A stretch of DNA of 64,000 nucleotides from Romanomermis culicivorax (GCA_963922205.1 CAWUHX010000229.1:62001-126000), one strand, 5' to 3'; positions 21,985 to 33,689 are shown, counted from the stretch's first letter. Notes: generated by a model not told the origin, from the letters alone. Numbers and translations: made by a program.

Positions 21985-23350
21985 ACAAACAGGCAACGAA
22001 AAGCACATAAGAAAATTTCCATTTGGAGCTTCTCCAAAAGAGAAAGAAATCTTCACTGAAGAAGTGAAAGAACTTGGAAGAATGGCCAACATTATGAAAA
22101 GCAATTCCCCATGGTCACCAATACTGTCCTAGTAAAAAAGGGAATGGGGGTCACCACCTTTGCATAGATTTCTGTAGCCTAAACCAACTCACGAATAAAG
22201 ATGTTTATCCCTCACCAAGAATAGATGACATCCTAGATACTTTGAATTTGATGCAATATTTTACCACATTAGACCAAGCTAACACTTATAAGAGCAAACC
22301 CATTCATGAAAATAATAATGAAAAGACAGCATTTATAAATCCCATTGGGCTATATCATTTTAATTTCCTCCAGTTCAAACTATGTAAGGCATCAGCATTG
22401 GTTCAAAAACTCCTATGATCATTGTGCATCATTTATTTAAACAATATCCTAATTTTTGGGAAAAAAACTTCTCGGAAATGCTACACAGACTTCAGACAGT
22501 CATGATACATTTGAAAAATGGTGTAATGAAAGTGTCTCAGCAAGTGCAAATTTGCATTTCAAGAAGTAAATTATTTGGGTTATCAAATTTCATCAAAAGT
22601 TTTAAGCCCTGATCCATCAAAAACGCAAGCAACCAAAAAAATACAACAAATGAAAACACCAAAAAATGTGAAATCATTTCTGACTAAATTTGCTAATACA
22701 GAAAAATCATAAACAATTTTGCACAGCTATGTAACCTCTTAACCAAACTCCTGAAGAAAGGAATAAAATTTATTGGACTGGGAACAGCAGAATGCATTCT
22801 ACTTTCTAAAAGCAAGGCTGTTAAATCCTCCTATTCTTAGCCTTCCAAATTTCTGGAAACCATTCATCTCACAATCTGATGCTGCTGTTAATGGGATAAG
22901 AGAGGTTTTAAGCCATGGTATAGAACATCCAGAAGCATGTGCTAGCTGGTCCCTAATAAGTGCAGAAAAAAATTATTCTCTACAAAATTGGGAGCTCTAG
23001 CAGGTGTCGAATTCATAAAATACTTTTGACCATACATAATAATATGAAGTTACCATGCATACTGATCATAGTGCAGTCACAGCAAGTACTGAAAAACCAA
23101 ATCCGTCATATCATATTGCACAATGAGGCCTTGCTGTTACAAAAAAAATTTGTCAAAATTGAGTATTGTTCCAGGAAAAAGCAATCAAAAATTTTAATGC
23201 TGAAACATTGTCCCCATTACTTAATCAAAAAGAAACTCAGGTTTTTGATATCAATAACCTCCAAAGCTATCTGAGTCAAAGAATTGATGTCATTTCTGAT
23301 TTAACAAACATGATTCATTTATCACAAATACAAAACAGTGATGTTTGACT
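21985..23350 (+). pseudogene. Ty3/gypsy remnant 1: reverse transcriptase and RNase H
   Basis: Translation with frameshifts gives the block before RT motif 1 (FPFGASPKEKE, then SPWSP), which aligns with the second copy at 28.4 kb, and further RT pieces to about 22,600. At 22,773-23,000 an RNase H segment reads WEQQNAFYFLKARLLNPPIL, then SQSDAAVNGI and SAEKNYS. This is the usual 'LxTDAS' and 'EKNYS' pair of Ty3/gypsy RNase H. Multiple stops and frame changes make it non-functional. It is more A/T-rich and more broken than remnant 2, and shows the same family. Confidence 0.8.
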
Positions 23351-23449
23351 GAAATCAATCTTAGAAGCTTTGAATACTTCAGAATGTACACTTTATGATA
23401 TTCATTTACAATTATAAATACATTTTATTAATCCATCATCTCAAGGGTG

Positions 23450-23745
23450 TCTGGAATTCACACCCAAACATTCTCATAAATTTATGTGAAGCACTTTGTT
23501 TTGATCATCCCACACCCCATTGACCCAATTAAAGACCGACATAATTATTTGCACATTGGCACCTGGCCCTCGTAATGCACATGAGAATATACATTCCATG
23601 AGTACAATAATTCCCACCAGACGCATAAACACACCTGCCCATGTAGAAAGTACAGAAATCCCGACCCAGACAGAAGATTTAGGAGGAATGCATGAAAAAC
23701 CGAAAAATACATGAAAAACTAAAAAACGTAGGCCACAAAGCATAC
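23450..23745. other. Insert of unknown origin before the LTR
   Basis: Separates RNase H from integrase of remnant 1 together with the LTR at 23,746-24,117. A 64-codon plus-strand frame (23,520-23,714) has no motif. It may be the 3' internal end of the element that left that LTR. Confidence 0.3.
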
Positions 23746-24117
23746 TGTAGATTAAAGCATATAAGCCTGGGAATTGAGAATAAATCAGAGCAAGAGGCGT
23801 GGCTAAAGAAGCATACAGTAGGCAGAAACAGATAAGCAGAGGAGTGGACCTCCCATGATGTGAGGGCGTGGATCAAAGAATCAGTATAAAACACAAGAGA
23901 ACCGTGAAAAGACAGATTTTGATTGAGATTTTTATATATTTTCATGCAAGCGTGAATTGTGGTTTATTTGCAAGCATTCGTATTTGTGTATTATCAACGA
24001 CCAAAGCGATTGTGGACTTTGTTTTTATAATATAGCTGTCACATCCGTTAATCACCCTGTTTGTCCCCCATCGCCGTTCTTGGATCAAGTAAAGTATCAC
24101 TAGAACTGGTCGTTACA
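23746..24117 (+). repeat. LTR of a different retrotransposon inserted in Ty3/gypsy remnant 1
   Basis: A 372-bp segment begins TGTAGATTAAAG and ends GGTCGTTACA, giving the TGTA...TACA ends expected of an LTR. It contains a TATAAAA box at 23,885 and a run of promoter-like sequence after it. It splits a continuous Ty3/gypsy reading order (RNase H before, integrase after). No clear target duplication is seen at its left edge, so it may be the 3' LTR of a truncated insertion rather than a clean solo LTR. Confidence 0.5.
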
Positions 24118-24139
24118 ATTTTTTTAATTTTCACATAGA

Positions 24140-25110
24140 TAATGGCACACCGTTCAAATATATAAATTCCATTTGAAAAATTGTGGTTCCAGCTTGTTGC
24201 AAAAATCATTTCTATGCATCACAATAATCTGCTCCCTGGTCACATGGAAGTGGAGAAACCATGCCAATTAATTTCAAAAAAGTATTACTAGAAAACCAAA
24301 ACAAAAAATGTGGCAGAATATTGTCAATCATGCACTTTATGCCATAGGAACAAACCACTGCAAAGCAAATTAAGGCTAGTCTGAAACTCATTTGTGTTGT
24401 ATGCCTTTTCATGAGAGTAGAGGTTGACTGCATGGGCCCACTGCCAACCACTGAATATGGAAATCGATTCTTAGTAGTCTTTATAGACTATTTCACCAAA
24501 TATATTGAAGCATTTGCTGTAAAGGATATTACAACCAACACCATTGCTGAACTATTAATCACTAAAATTGTGTGTCAACATGGCTACCCAAAAATTTTTC
24601 AATCTAACAGAAGCAGTGATTCTACATCGAGCCTCATGAAGGAAATCACAAAACTTTTTGAAATGAAAAAGATACATACAACTGCATATCATCCTATCAG
24701 CAATGGTAAAGTAGAACATGCAAACTAAATACTAATCCTTTAACCCACCACTTCATTATTTTCACATTGACCATTACCATATCGAAGTACAAAAAAGAAA
24801 CTCCCTCACAATTATTAAGAGAAAAATGCAAAAGTCGAAAAATGAATGCTTTGCTGCAAATAGAAAAATAAAAACAATGTCTACTACAAAATTTCAGACC
24901 TCATTTGTAATGAACCTCTGTGCAGTGCAAAAAACTCTTATCAATCTTCAAGGGATCATGTAAAATTCTTAAAATCTGTTACCCAAACATATCTTTAAAA
25001 AATCCCAACATGGCATTAGGTGGAAAAACCAATCAGGTGAACAGCAATCATCCATGTTTCATTCAAAATAACAAAACAAAGGATCCAAAATCATTTGATT
25101 ATTAAAGTAC
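24140..25110 (+). pseudogene. Ty3/gypsy remnant 1: integrase
   Basis: Continues remnant 1 after the LTR insertion. A pre-finger segment IVVPACCKNHF and HHNNLLPGHME precede the zinc-finger cysteines (SCTLCHRNK, about 24,330). The catalytic core at 24,411-24,728 has VDCMGPLPTTEYGNRF (first aspartate), then FQSNRSSDSTSS, where the expected second aspartate is replaced by Asn, and ISNGKVEHAN with the glutamate. The C-terminal part to 25,110 is fragmentary. The second catalytic residue and the reading frame are lost, so it is dead. Confidence 0.8.
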
Positions 25111-25406
25111 TACAAGTAGAAGCAACACAACAACCATCAAAGTAAGTCCATACAATCTTCACATTAATCTATATCAAATGTCAAAATTGAATTTGTGACT
25201 GACCAAGTAAAGATACCATTTGAATCAGGACATTCAAGTTAAGGATGGCCATGTCCCAAGGTTTATTTACATAATTTGTGTGTATTTTACATGTGCATAT
25301 TTTTTATATTTTTCTTTTCTTTTTTATGTTAAAAAATTCATGAGATCTGAATCCAGTGTCAGGTGCCGACCAATTTTACCCAGACCCCACATGATTTCTA
25401 TCATGC

Positions 25407-26357
25407 TGATACTTTATGTTTTTGGCCACTTTTTATTTGACACATACTTACCTTTATTTGCATTTTATTCATTATGTTTTGCATGGATTTTGTGTGTCTG
25501 ATTTGTTGCATTTTGTCATTGTTCTTTCTGCATGTAGGCTACAGTGTGACCCTTTAATCAGAATTTCTGCTAGATAAGCTCCACGAGCTCATGGCCATCA
25601 TTGGAGCATCATGTGCACCTCTAATCAGTAAAAACTAGTGACATTTTCCCAATGCAAATGACTAGTTAAGAAGTTCCCATTAAAGACATTTATATGTTTA
25701 GCATGGGAGTGAAACTCGTTCCCAATGCTAAATGTATTCGAACTGGAAAATGTCTGTGACCATAGGCATCTTCTGCACCCATTTTCTATGCAATAGATAG
25801 TTTGGGTGTCCTAAGCCCGGCCCAGGCCATACAGTAGGCCCCCAGGGTCCTTAAAAAGGCCTGTTTCATTAGTTTTATGCTCACTTCTGGGTTCTCCCAT
25901 TTTTCATTCTTTTTTGTCTTAGCTTTGCAATTACCACTGTCGAATTTACATATTTCTATCATCCACATAGCACCTGGTCAACCCCATCACCCATCTATTG
26001 GATACTAGAGCATCCCCCCCCACCTCCCAATTTAACCCATCGCTGAACCGAGTGGACTGTTTCCCCAATATGCTGATTGCTATCGGAAGCCGCCAGGGAC
26101 CCATTGCCCTTTCATCAAATCATAGTTCGAGAAGCAGGACTTCCCAAGTCTGATCACAGGATAATTATTGTTGAGGGTCTATTTTGGGGAACCCTTCCCT
26201 AATTTGGTTTTCCCTTTAGTCTTCCCTCAGTTGATAGGGCCCTTGTTCCCCTTGGGTTAGGGCTGAAAAGGGGATTTTAGTTTACAATCATAACAGGTCA
26301 TTCCTCGAGTTACCTTGTCCATCTTTCATATTGAATGGGACAATGGATTGCCACCCC
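25407..26357 (+). repeat. 5' LTR of Ty3/gypsy element 2
   Basis: Matches the 3' copy through ACTTTATGTTTTTGGCCA, GGCTACAGTGTGACC, GACTAGTTAAGAAGTTC, CCCAATGCTAAATG, TAGGGCCCTTGTTCCCCTTG and CTTGTCCATCTTTCATA blocks in the same order. The two copies are clearly diverged, so the insertion is old. Because remnant 1 ends just before it, the same LTR could also serve as the 3' LTR of remnant 1. Confidence 0.7.
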
Positions 26358-26589
26358 TGCTGAACCCAAACTGTGAATTTCAGTCAAAATTTGCAGACAT
26401 TTTTTGTAAATTTGTCTTACGTAATAAACTGGGACTTTGTAACATAACTGATCTTAGGAATGAGTTCTGCAGTACATGCCACTCAGTACCAATTTTGTGG
26501 TCTTTCAAGAAGCAGTCACCCACATGTACTACCTCAAAAAGTTGAGTGTAAACCACCAAATTCTTGATTGAGTCCATGATGCATGAATA

Positions 26590-27060
26590 TCACAGTATAT
26601 GTTCCTAGTTCTGATCCAATCTCTACATTGGCTTGGAAATGCATATTGTGTAACTGTAAACTCTGCAAAGGAAACCTCTGCATTTCTTTATACTGGGTGA
26701 TCACTGACTATCATTAGTCAATGCCTTCACAAGGCTTTGGTTGAAGAAAGTCTAAAGGCGGCAATGGCATTCCAGCAACCTCAGGACTTTAACCCATTGA
26801 TGAGCATCAATAGTAAAGCAGTTCATACCCTCCTTTTGGGACCATGTGAAATCATGTTGCCCGACAATTGCCAGCTGAACACAAGGATTGAGGTTCATCT
26901 CCATGTGTGCAAGACTATTGTCTCCCTTCTGGGTGCCAGTTGATTTGATACTTAGACTGGACTTTCTTGAACAGTTCAAGGACATTATGTTTGACTACCA
27001 ACATAATGTTTGTCAATTGAATGTGGTAGAACTGTCCCTTCTTCTGACAAAGGCAGAGAT
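26590..27060 (+). pseudogene. First retroviral-type protease piece of element 2
   Basis: Frames at 26,737-26,943 and 26,888-27,130 overlap. Together they show LLLGPCEIMLPDNCQLNTRI, then LRLDFLEQFKDIMFDYQHN, the C-terminal half of a Ty3/gypsy aspartic protease ('ilGxDFL...iiFdy..n'). The N-terminal DTGA part is not seen here. A complete-looking protease follows at 27.5 kb, so this is a duplicated or foreign fragment. Confidence 0.5.
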
Positions 27061-27526
27061 TGATCAGTTCGAACCCTGGTGGGAGAACTCACCTTCACTC
27101 TCAAAGGCCTCATACAGGTCAGGGCCTTGATTGCGGTCCTGAATGTTGTCCATCTTTAGGCAAACTCACCAGCATCCTCAGTCGCCTCATCACATGGGTT
27201 GATCAGGGGATACCATACCTCTTCTAGGCATGCAAGTGGTCATTCCATGACCATGCAAGAATCGAGCTGTCCTCGACTACCACCTGGAAAGTCTCTAGTT
27301 ACACTGGAAAAAGGCCAGTTCTGTGAGCCGAGTGATGCAAATGCCTATGAATCACCAATGTTGACATTGCCACCACTGCCAGACAGAGATTCAATCACTA
27401 GGGGCTACCCAGAGCCCACGGGAGCAATTAGGTCATGTATTCACAGTGCAGGTTCATCCCCATCCATGGAACAATCTGGAAACATCCATTGGTTAGGCTC
27501 TGGTAGGTCTAATCTGTCGCACCAGA

Positions 27527-27955
27527 TTGCCCATTTCGAGGCCAATTGATATGCCTGAGAATAGCCTTTATGATACCACATCCGATCCCAGTCATGTGGC
27601 ATCACTCATCTTCCCCACTAAAATGAGGACCCCTCATATCAGAGTTCTCCTGAACCACAGGGTAGAAGCCAAGCCACTAGTCGACACAGGAGCTGTTTTC
27701 TCACTGCTCGACCACAAGTTGGTGGTCCAACTACCCGACTTGGTGCTCACACAGACTAGGGCTTGCCCCATAGCAGCTAATGGGTCTTCGATCCTACTGC
27801 TAGGTGCTGCCTATGTCATGGTGTCAGTGGCTGATGTCTCTGAATGGATCCAGGTTCAAATACAGGAGAACTGTTCAGCTGAACTAGTCCATGGAACCAA
27901 TGTCCTAGGATGGTTCAATTGTGTTAGTTTGAACTGGGAGAAATCCTTTCTCTAG
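27527..27955 (+). pseudogene. Retroviral-type aspartic protease of element 2
   Basis: An open frame of 142 codons contains RVEAKPLVDTGAVFSLLD, the DTGA active-site loop, then LLLGAAYVMVSV and LVHGTNVLGWFNCVSL, corresponding to the flap strand and the ILG-type block near the C terminus. It would cleave the element's polyprotein. The ORF is isolated from the RT frame by stops, so it is a remnant although the active-site motif is intact. Confidence 0.7.
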
Positions 27956-28337
27956 TTCAAGGACTCCAAGGTCCTGTGTGATGGTCTCATTCACAACCCC
28001 CCACCTGCCCATAATGCTTTACCCTTGCAGGAATTGGTTGTCCTTGAACCATGCTCACTGACACAATTTACTACACCTGTACCATCGGTGTGTATGAATG
28101 TACTAGAGGTGGTTTTCCCTAAGTGCCTCACAGGAACTCATAGCAGCATATACTTTGCTGGCAGTGTGAGTACCCTGGGTAACAGCTGCATACTCTTACA
28201 GGTAGTTAACTTGAATACACATTCAGTGGTTCTCCTCACATGAATCATAGGTCAAACTGACCTTGGTCTTTGATTGAAAGTGGGTTGAATCAAATACTGT
28301 GATATCATCTGATATACCCTCATAGGACAGGATAGCA

Positions 28338-28990
28338 TTGATTGACCTACTGGTTGCATACACTGACCTCTATGCAATAGATAATATGGACACAGGTTCT
28401 ACTGATCTTATGAAGCGTGAGATCAGCACGGGTGATGCCCACCCAGTCTGCCTGTTTCCCTATGGGACCTCACCTAAGGAGAAACCCCTCATCATGCAGG
28501 AAGTCAGAATGTTAAGGGAGAAAGGTTTTATCCAGCTGAGCATGTCACCGTGGGCTACTAATACCATCCTGAATGGGTCACACTGGATGTGTGTTGACTT
28601 TCACAGGCTTAATAAGGTCACGAAAAAGGATTCCTACCCTCTCCGACAGATAGATGACGTCCTCAATACACTCATGGGTATAAAGTACTTTGCTACCTTT
28701 GATCAAGCTAAGGCCTAATGGTCAATGCCAATTGCTGAGGCAGATAAAGAAAAGATGGCACTCCATATTCCCATCTGACTTTACCAGTTCAGATATCTGC
28801 CTTTTGGTCTATGCAACGCCCCTGGGATGTTCCAACGCGTCTTGAATCTGCTCCTTACAGGAATACAGTGGTGTACCACATTAACCTATCTGGGTGACAT
28901 CTTGGTGTTCCACAATTCCCACACCCAGATGATTGAGCGCCTGTTGGACATGTTCTCTCATCTTCGTCAGAGTGGAATCAAGCCGAGACT
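28338..28990 (+). pseudogene. Ty3/gypsy reverse transcriptase of element 2
   Basis: Motifs appear in order: FPYGTSPKEKPLIMQEV, SPWATNTIL, WMCVDFHRLNKVT (motif 2), YFATFDQAKA (motif 3, with the catalytic aspartate), a stop, then FRYLPFGLCNAPGMFQRV (motif 4) and YLGDILVF. The family consensus at the last motif is YxDDILVF, so here the first of the paired aspartates is glycine. In-frame stops are at about 28,716, 28,777 and 29,004. It would have copied element RNA into DNA; it is now inactive. Confidence 0.85.
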
Positions 28991-29006
28991 GATCAAGTGC
29001 AAATAA

Positions 29007-29700
29007 TTGCATTCTGACGTGAAATATCTAGGCTGTCACAGCTCACAGAGCAGCCTGAAACTGGATAAAGTCAAATTGGCTGCCGTTCAGAATCTACCCA
29101 GTCCACAAAATGCTGAAGACATCGAGTCCTCTCTTGGCCTCCTGTCTTACTATAGGTGTTTCATACCTAGTTGTGCCTGGCTCAGCAAGCCGCTAACCAA
29201 GCTCTTACAGAAGGAAATCACTTTCCTGTGGTCAAAACCTCAGCAGGAGGCCTTCGACAAACTCCCACAATTGCAGACAAACCCTCCTATTCTGGGCCAG
29301 ACAAACCCTCCTATTCTGGGACACAAAATCCTTCAAACTGAAGCAAGTATTTCGGGAAAAGGGGCCATTTGGAGCCAGTTAGAGGAAAATGGGCACGATC
29401 AATCTGTCATGTAGGCCAGTCGAGGATTAAGAGCAGCTGAGAAAAACTACTCCATTAAGGAGTTGGAAACTCTCGCTGTTGTCCATTTTGTCAAGCATTT
29501 CAGACCATACCACTTTCAACATGAGGTGTTTGTACAGACAGACCCTACTGCTGTCAAGGCAATGTTGGAGAAATATAACCCTTCTGCTTGGATAGCCTGA
29601 TGGGGACTCACACTGGCTGAATTAAAACTGAATATAGGGCCAGGAAAAGGTTGGTCTAACAGTAATGCTGATGCATTATCGGGCCTACCAGATCCTAATT
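29007..29700 (+). pseudogene. Ty3/gypsy RNase H of element 2
   Basis: After the thumb/connection region (YLGCHSSQ, LLSYYRCFIP, WSKPQQEAFDKL) the RNase H reads LQTEASISGKGAIWSQLEEN. Family consensus is 'LxTDASxxGxGAVL', so the first catalytic aspartate is Glu here. AAEKNYSIKELETLAVVHFV and VQTDPTAVKAML follow, with a stop at 29,412. A 24-bp perfect tandem duplication (29,274-29,321) repeats QTNPPILG. Non-functional. Confidence 0.85.
29274..29321 (+). repeat. 24-bp tandem duplication inside RNase H
   Basis: CAGACAAACCCTCCTATTCT plus four more bases is present twice in succession, adding eight residues to the frame without shifting it. Only the last base differs (GGGC against GGGA). Confidence 0.85.
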
Positions 29701-29753
29701 GCCTCACCAGTCAGAGTTTCCATGATACTCCCCTCTACAAACCTGAGGGGCAA

Positions 29754-31217
29754 GTGATGATGATCACTGATGGTGCGCAGCGCCTGATGAGATTAAATGA
29801 GATAGAGGATAGTGTGCAGCACCTGGCCAGATCAGAGACTTATACTGAGGTATCAATTGTTATGCAGCACTGCAACTTTCTCGCAGCTCCATTCCAGGAT
29901 CTGGATCTAGCCTCCATTCATAAATCACTAAAACCCTACAGTGATCAGAATTATGCTGATGGCCACCACCTGTTGATAACCTTCTTCAGAAGAAGACAGG
30001 CGAGTCGAACAAGATTTTCATATCCAGATCCATGGTTACTACCATTATTGAGGCACATCAGAATGACATCTTCGCTGGACACTTTGGTGCTAAAGGTACT
30101 GGGCAGTTAATATCCCTCAGGTACCACTGGCCATCCCTCAGTGCAGACATCAAGTCCTTTTGTCAGTAGTGTGATCTTTGCCATTGAATAAACCTGCTGG
30201 ACAAAAGACCCGAGCAGCCCTCAAACCTATCACCATTACCAGTCCATTTCATCAGGTAGGTGTTGACTGTATGGGACCAATGACCACTAGTGAGGCTGGC
30301 AACGATTTTATTGTAGTCTTCATAGACTACTGGCATGAAGCTTTCCTTACTCTGGATATCACTGCCCAAGCAATAGCCAGACTTTTTGTCAAGCAAATTG
30401 TCTGCCAGCACAGGACACTGCAGATTCTTCAGTCTGATTGTGGAACTGATTTCACATCAAAACTGATGGCTGAAATCACTCTCATCTGTTCAACTAAGAA
30501 AATCTACTCCACTTCTTATCACCTGATGATAAATGCGCAAGTGGAAAGAGCTAATGAAAGGCTAGCTACACTGCTGCATATGTATGTCCATCTAGGGCAT
30601 ACAGATTGGGATGAACACCTGCCATATTCTGTGTTTGCTGTCAACATTAGCATGAATGAGTCCACAGGATATTCCCCCTTTGAACTCATGTACGGTTGGA
30701 TGCCCATGCTACCTGTTGATGCCAGGCTCTCATTCAACCCTTTGGCTCATATCATTGACATATCCACATATGATACGGAGGTCAAAACCATTTCACCAAT
30801 GCCTTGACCTTGATCAACAGTTGGATTGAGAAATCACAAGTGGCTTATGCTTGGTCTTACAATCGCATGGCAGGAGATGTCTCATACAAAGTAGGGGACC
30901 GAGTGCTCAATTTGGGCACTTCCAGCAGATGTGGTCTCTTACCTAGACTACTGCCCATTTACGATGGGCCCTGTTTTGTCAGGAATGTGATATATCCTAA
31001 TGTCACCATTTGCCTTGAGACGAATCAAGAAGATACTGTGCATGTCAATCAGCTTCAATGCTATGTGTCATCTGATCCACTGAGTAAAGCAGCGGAGGTC
31101 CTCAAGTCAGCTCCGCAGGTCATCAAGTTGGCACACTTGTTGATTCCATCAACAAGTCCGGATTTCATGCCCAATGTTATTGACCCATATCTTGATGCCC
31201 AGGTTTCCAACCTGTAA
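29754..31217 (+). pseudogene. Ty3/gypsy integrase of element 2
   Basis: Pieces upstream include HWPSLSADIKSFC and a CDLCH knuckle interrupted by a stop at about 30,168. The core at 30,178-30,807 keeps the full DDE set: VGVDCMGPMTTSEAGNDF, LQSDCGTDFTSKL and NAQVERANERL, followed by WDEHLPYSVFAVN and GYSPFELMYG. The C-terminal region at 30,804-31,217 is a separate frame with the small SH3-like fold signature (YKVGDRVLN, then YDGPCFV). The integrase catalytic residues are preserved, but the ORF is broken into three frames. Confidence 0.85.
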
Positions 31218-31439
31218 TCAAGAGGCTCTTCGCTTCTTTGTCCCCACTTATGGACGAGGATGTTCTTTTTTCAAAGAGCCGCCATGCCCCTCGAGGAAGA
31301 CCCATATTTTTGATCCATGCTGGATAATTAGTGGAAAAAAAGAGAATCAGCAGGGCCCAAATCATCTCAACAAGGATGTAGCCTCATACAACAGGTGCAT
31401 CTATGCAATGGCCTGCATCTCACCCCTAAAATTTTTTTT

Positions 31440-31530
31440 TCCTCTCATTATAGATCTCACAGGTCATTTAACATTAGCAACTCCACACATCACAGACCTC
31501 ACACATCAATTGACATCCGCAACTCCATGA
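31440..31530 (+). repeat. ~42-bp tandem duplication before the 3' LTR
   Basis: Two units of the form ATCTCACAGGTCATTTAACA...AACTCCACACATCACAG, the second diverged, near the end of the internal region of element 2. Confidence 0.5.
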
Positions 31531-31568
31531 ATTACCGATTTCCAGTTTACATATAGCCCAATGAGCCA

Positions 31569-32601
31569 GAATACACCTTATGTTTTTCGCCAATTTTTCT
31601 TTGACAGTTACTTACTTTTATTTTGTTTTGTTCATTATGTTTTACATGCATTTTGTGTGTCATCTTTGTTGCATTTTATTGTTGTTCTTTGTGCATTTAG
31701 GCTAGAGTGTGACCATTGAATCAGAACTAGATAAGCTCTAGGGGTTCATGGCCATAATTGCAGCATCACATGCACCTCTTATCAGTAAAACCTAGCAACA
31801 TTTTTGCAATGCAAAAGGACTAGTTAAGAAGTTCTCAATAAAGACATATATATATATTTGCCATGGCAGGGACACTCATTCCCAATGCTAAACATATCTG
31901 AACTAAAAAATATCTATGTAACTGTAGGCATCTTCTGCATGGATTTCCTCCACAGAAGTTAGCTTGGGCCTCATAAACTCCACCCAGGCCATACTGTAGG
32001 CCCTCAAGCTCCTAAAGATGGCCTTTTTTGTTAGTTTTGTGCTCACTTTTAGGTTCTCCCACTTTGCATTCGTTTTCTGTCTTAGCTTCACTATTGCCGC
32101 CATCAAATTTACATATTTTTATTATACTGTATTGTGTCTGCTGCCTTACATTCCTCCAAATAAATCTGCATACTTTACCCATCCCCTGCATCTGCCATCC
32201 CACTCATATAGGAACATACCCATCGCCCACACAGCACCCAATCAACCCCCTCACCTGTCTGTTCAATACTAGAGCATTGCTACCCCACCTCCCAAGTTAA
32301 CCCATGGCTGAACTGAGTGGACCATTTCCCCCGCTCGCTGATCACTTTCAGAAGTCACCAGGGACCCATCGCCCTTTTGTCCAATCCTAGAATGAGAAGC
32401 AGCTCTGGGTGTATTTTGGAAAATCCTTCCCTAAGCCCGTTTTCCCTTGTGTCTTGCCTCAGTTAGTAGGGCCCTTGTTCCCCTTGGATTAGGGCTAAAA
32501 AGTGGATTTCAGTTTACAATCTGGTCCCCTATAACAGGTCATTCTTAGAGTGACCTTGTCTATCTTTCATACTGAATGGGACCAGGGATTGCCTCCCCTG
32601 A
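31569..32601 (+). repeat. 3' LTR of Ty3/gypsy element 2
   Basis: Direct-repeat partner of 25,407-26,357; see that entry for shared blocks. It carries a short (TA)n run at 31,847-31,857 and a slightly longer insert near 32,520-32,530. Similarity to the 5' copy stops at about 32,601. Confidence 0.7.
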
Positions 32602-32935
32602 CCTGGGGGCATTGTCCATTACTCTACAGCAGAACCCCAGGACAGCACCAGAGTACCCTATAGGCCTTCCTATATCCATTACTGGCGGGGTCAGGTTCCT
32701 GAAGTAGAAAGCAGGGAGCCACCCAACGGGGTCACAGCATGTCACTCACAGTAACATGGTCGTATTTTTCTATCAATATTGTATGGATTTTCCATCAATG
32801 TGGTGGGTCATGTTCTTGTCTAATGTGACATAGCTCAACTTTTCACTCAATGTGACACCAGCTATGTAATCAAGAAGCAAGACCTGAAATCTACTGCAAA
32901 TAGATTACTACAAAACAAAAACTATTCTTAATGTC
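32602..32935. other. No recognisable gene
   Basis: Short interval between the LTR and the Harbinger remnant. A G+C-richer stretch to about 32,760 may be the true end of the LTR, not matched in the 5' copy. Confidence 0.3.
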
Positions 32936-33197
32936 TTAGGCCTGTACTCACAAAGGCGGATTAAACTATGTCAGATTAAAACTTATTCGGTTTTGGTTAA
33001 CCACAATTAAACCACTAATCGGGATTGCTAAAAAAACAGTATTCACAAATTGAATCTGGATTAAACTTTTAAGTCGGATCACATCTGGGCAACTTGCGAA
33101 AAAAACAGTCATTTACTTTACTTTGCATATAATAAAAATAATCGACTAAAACCCAATTTGTGTTTCTGTTTGTGCTTAAAATTTCTAAAATTGAAAT

Positions 33198-33410
33198 ATG
33201 GATCAAAAACATGATCAGGATTCAAATTTTGACTCCACTGAACTTCAGTTTGTACATGAATGTGTGGACATCATCGAGAACAAAAAAACTGACTGGAAAT
33301 CAATGAAAGACAAGTCAAAAGTCTGGGCAGATATCAAAAAAGTGTCCGCATCTAATGCAGATATCCAAAACAGAAATTTAAAGCAACTGTTTACTCCTTG
33401 CAAAAGTTAG
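33198..33410 (+). CDS. Myb/SANT-like DNA-binding protein of a Harbinger element (N-terminal part)
   Basis: 70 residues. After an acidic start, TELQFVHECVDIIENKKTDW and KSKVWADIKKVSASNADIQN follow the first two helices of the Myb_DNA-bind_5/MADF-like domain ('E...Lxx.v......I...K..d......K...W..I'), with tryptophans at the expected core positions. Harbinger elements carry such a protein beside the transposase; it binds element ends and brings the transposase to DNA. The third helix begins (RNLKQLF), but the frame stops, so the copy is truncated or continues in an unrecognised exon. Confidence 0.55.
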   Translation: MDQKHDQDSNFDSTELQFVHECVDIIENKKTDWKSMKDKSKVWADIKKVSASNADIQNRNLKQLFTPCKS

Positions 33411-33440
33411 GAATTACTTTACAAACTTAATTTGTAGGAT

Positions 33441-33677
33441 TTAAACTAAAAAATAAACGAAAAATTCTTTATAAATATTATCAATAATCCAACATCCTTT
33501 CATAGTTCCTCGAGCGTCATTATTGACAGAAAATACAGTATTTTCTTCCTGCTTGACTTCGTTTTCTTCATCAGGTTCAATAATTTCATTTCGTTTGCAA
33601 AAAATTGAAATTTTCGACTTTAAAATATAATCTACAAGGATTGTGGGGCAATTTTTCAGCAAACTATTCAAGAGCAT
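33441..33677 (-). pseudogene. Possible C-terminal tail of a Harbinger transposase
   Basis: A minus-strand open frame of 78 codons contains KSKISIFCKRNEIIEPDEEN and later DARGTMKGCWIIDNI. This could be the region after 'CCxLHNxC' and the final 'R..I...' helix of Harbinger transposases, and its convergent position opposite the Myb-like gene matches the layout at 45-47 kb. Evidence is weak. Confidence 0.3.
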
Positions 33678-33689
33678 AATGACTTTGAA

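Larger units (their letters stand above)
25407..32601 (+). mobile_element. Ty3/gypsy LTR retrotransposon 2, degraded
   Basis: Two ~1-kb direct repeats (25,407-26,357 and 31,569-32,601) flank protease, reverse transcriptase, RNase H and integrase in the order pr-RT-RH-IN, which defines Ty3/gypsy (Metaviridae-type) elements. Coding parts contain stops and frame changes. Boundaries of the LTRs are approximate and no target duplication was confirmed. No gag is recognisable; the usual gag position holds an extra protease-like piece. Confidence 0.8.

Noticed and set aside
30519..30737. Minus-strand frame of 72 codons
   Set aside because: Antisense shadow of the gypsy integrase.
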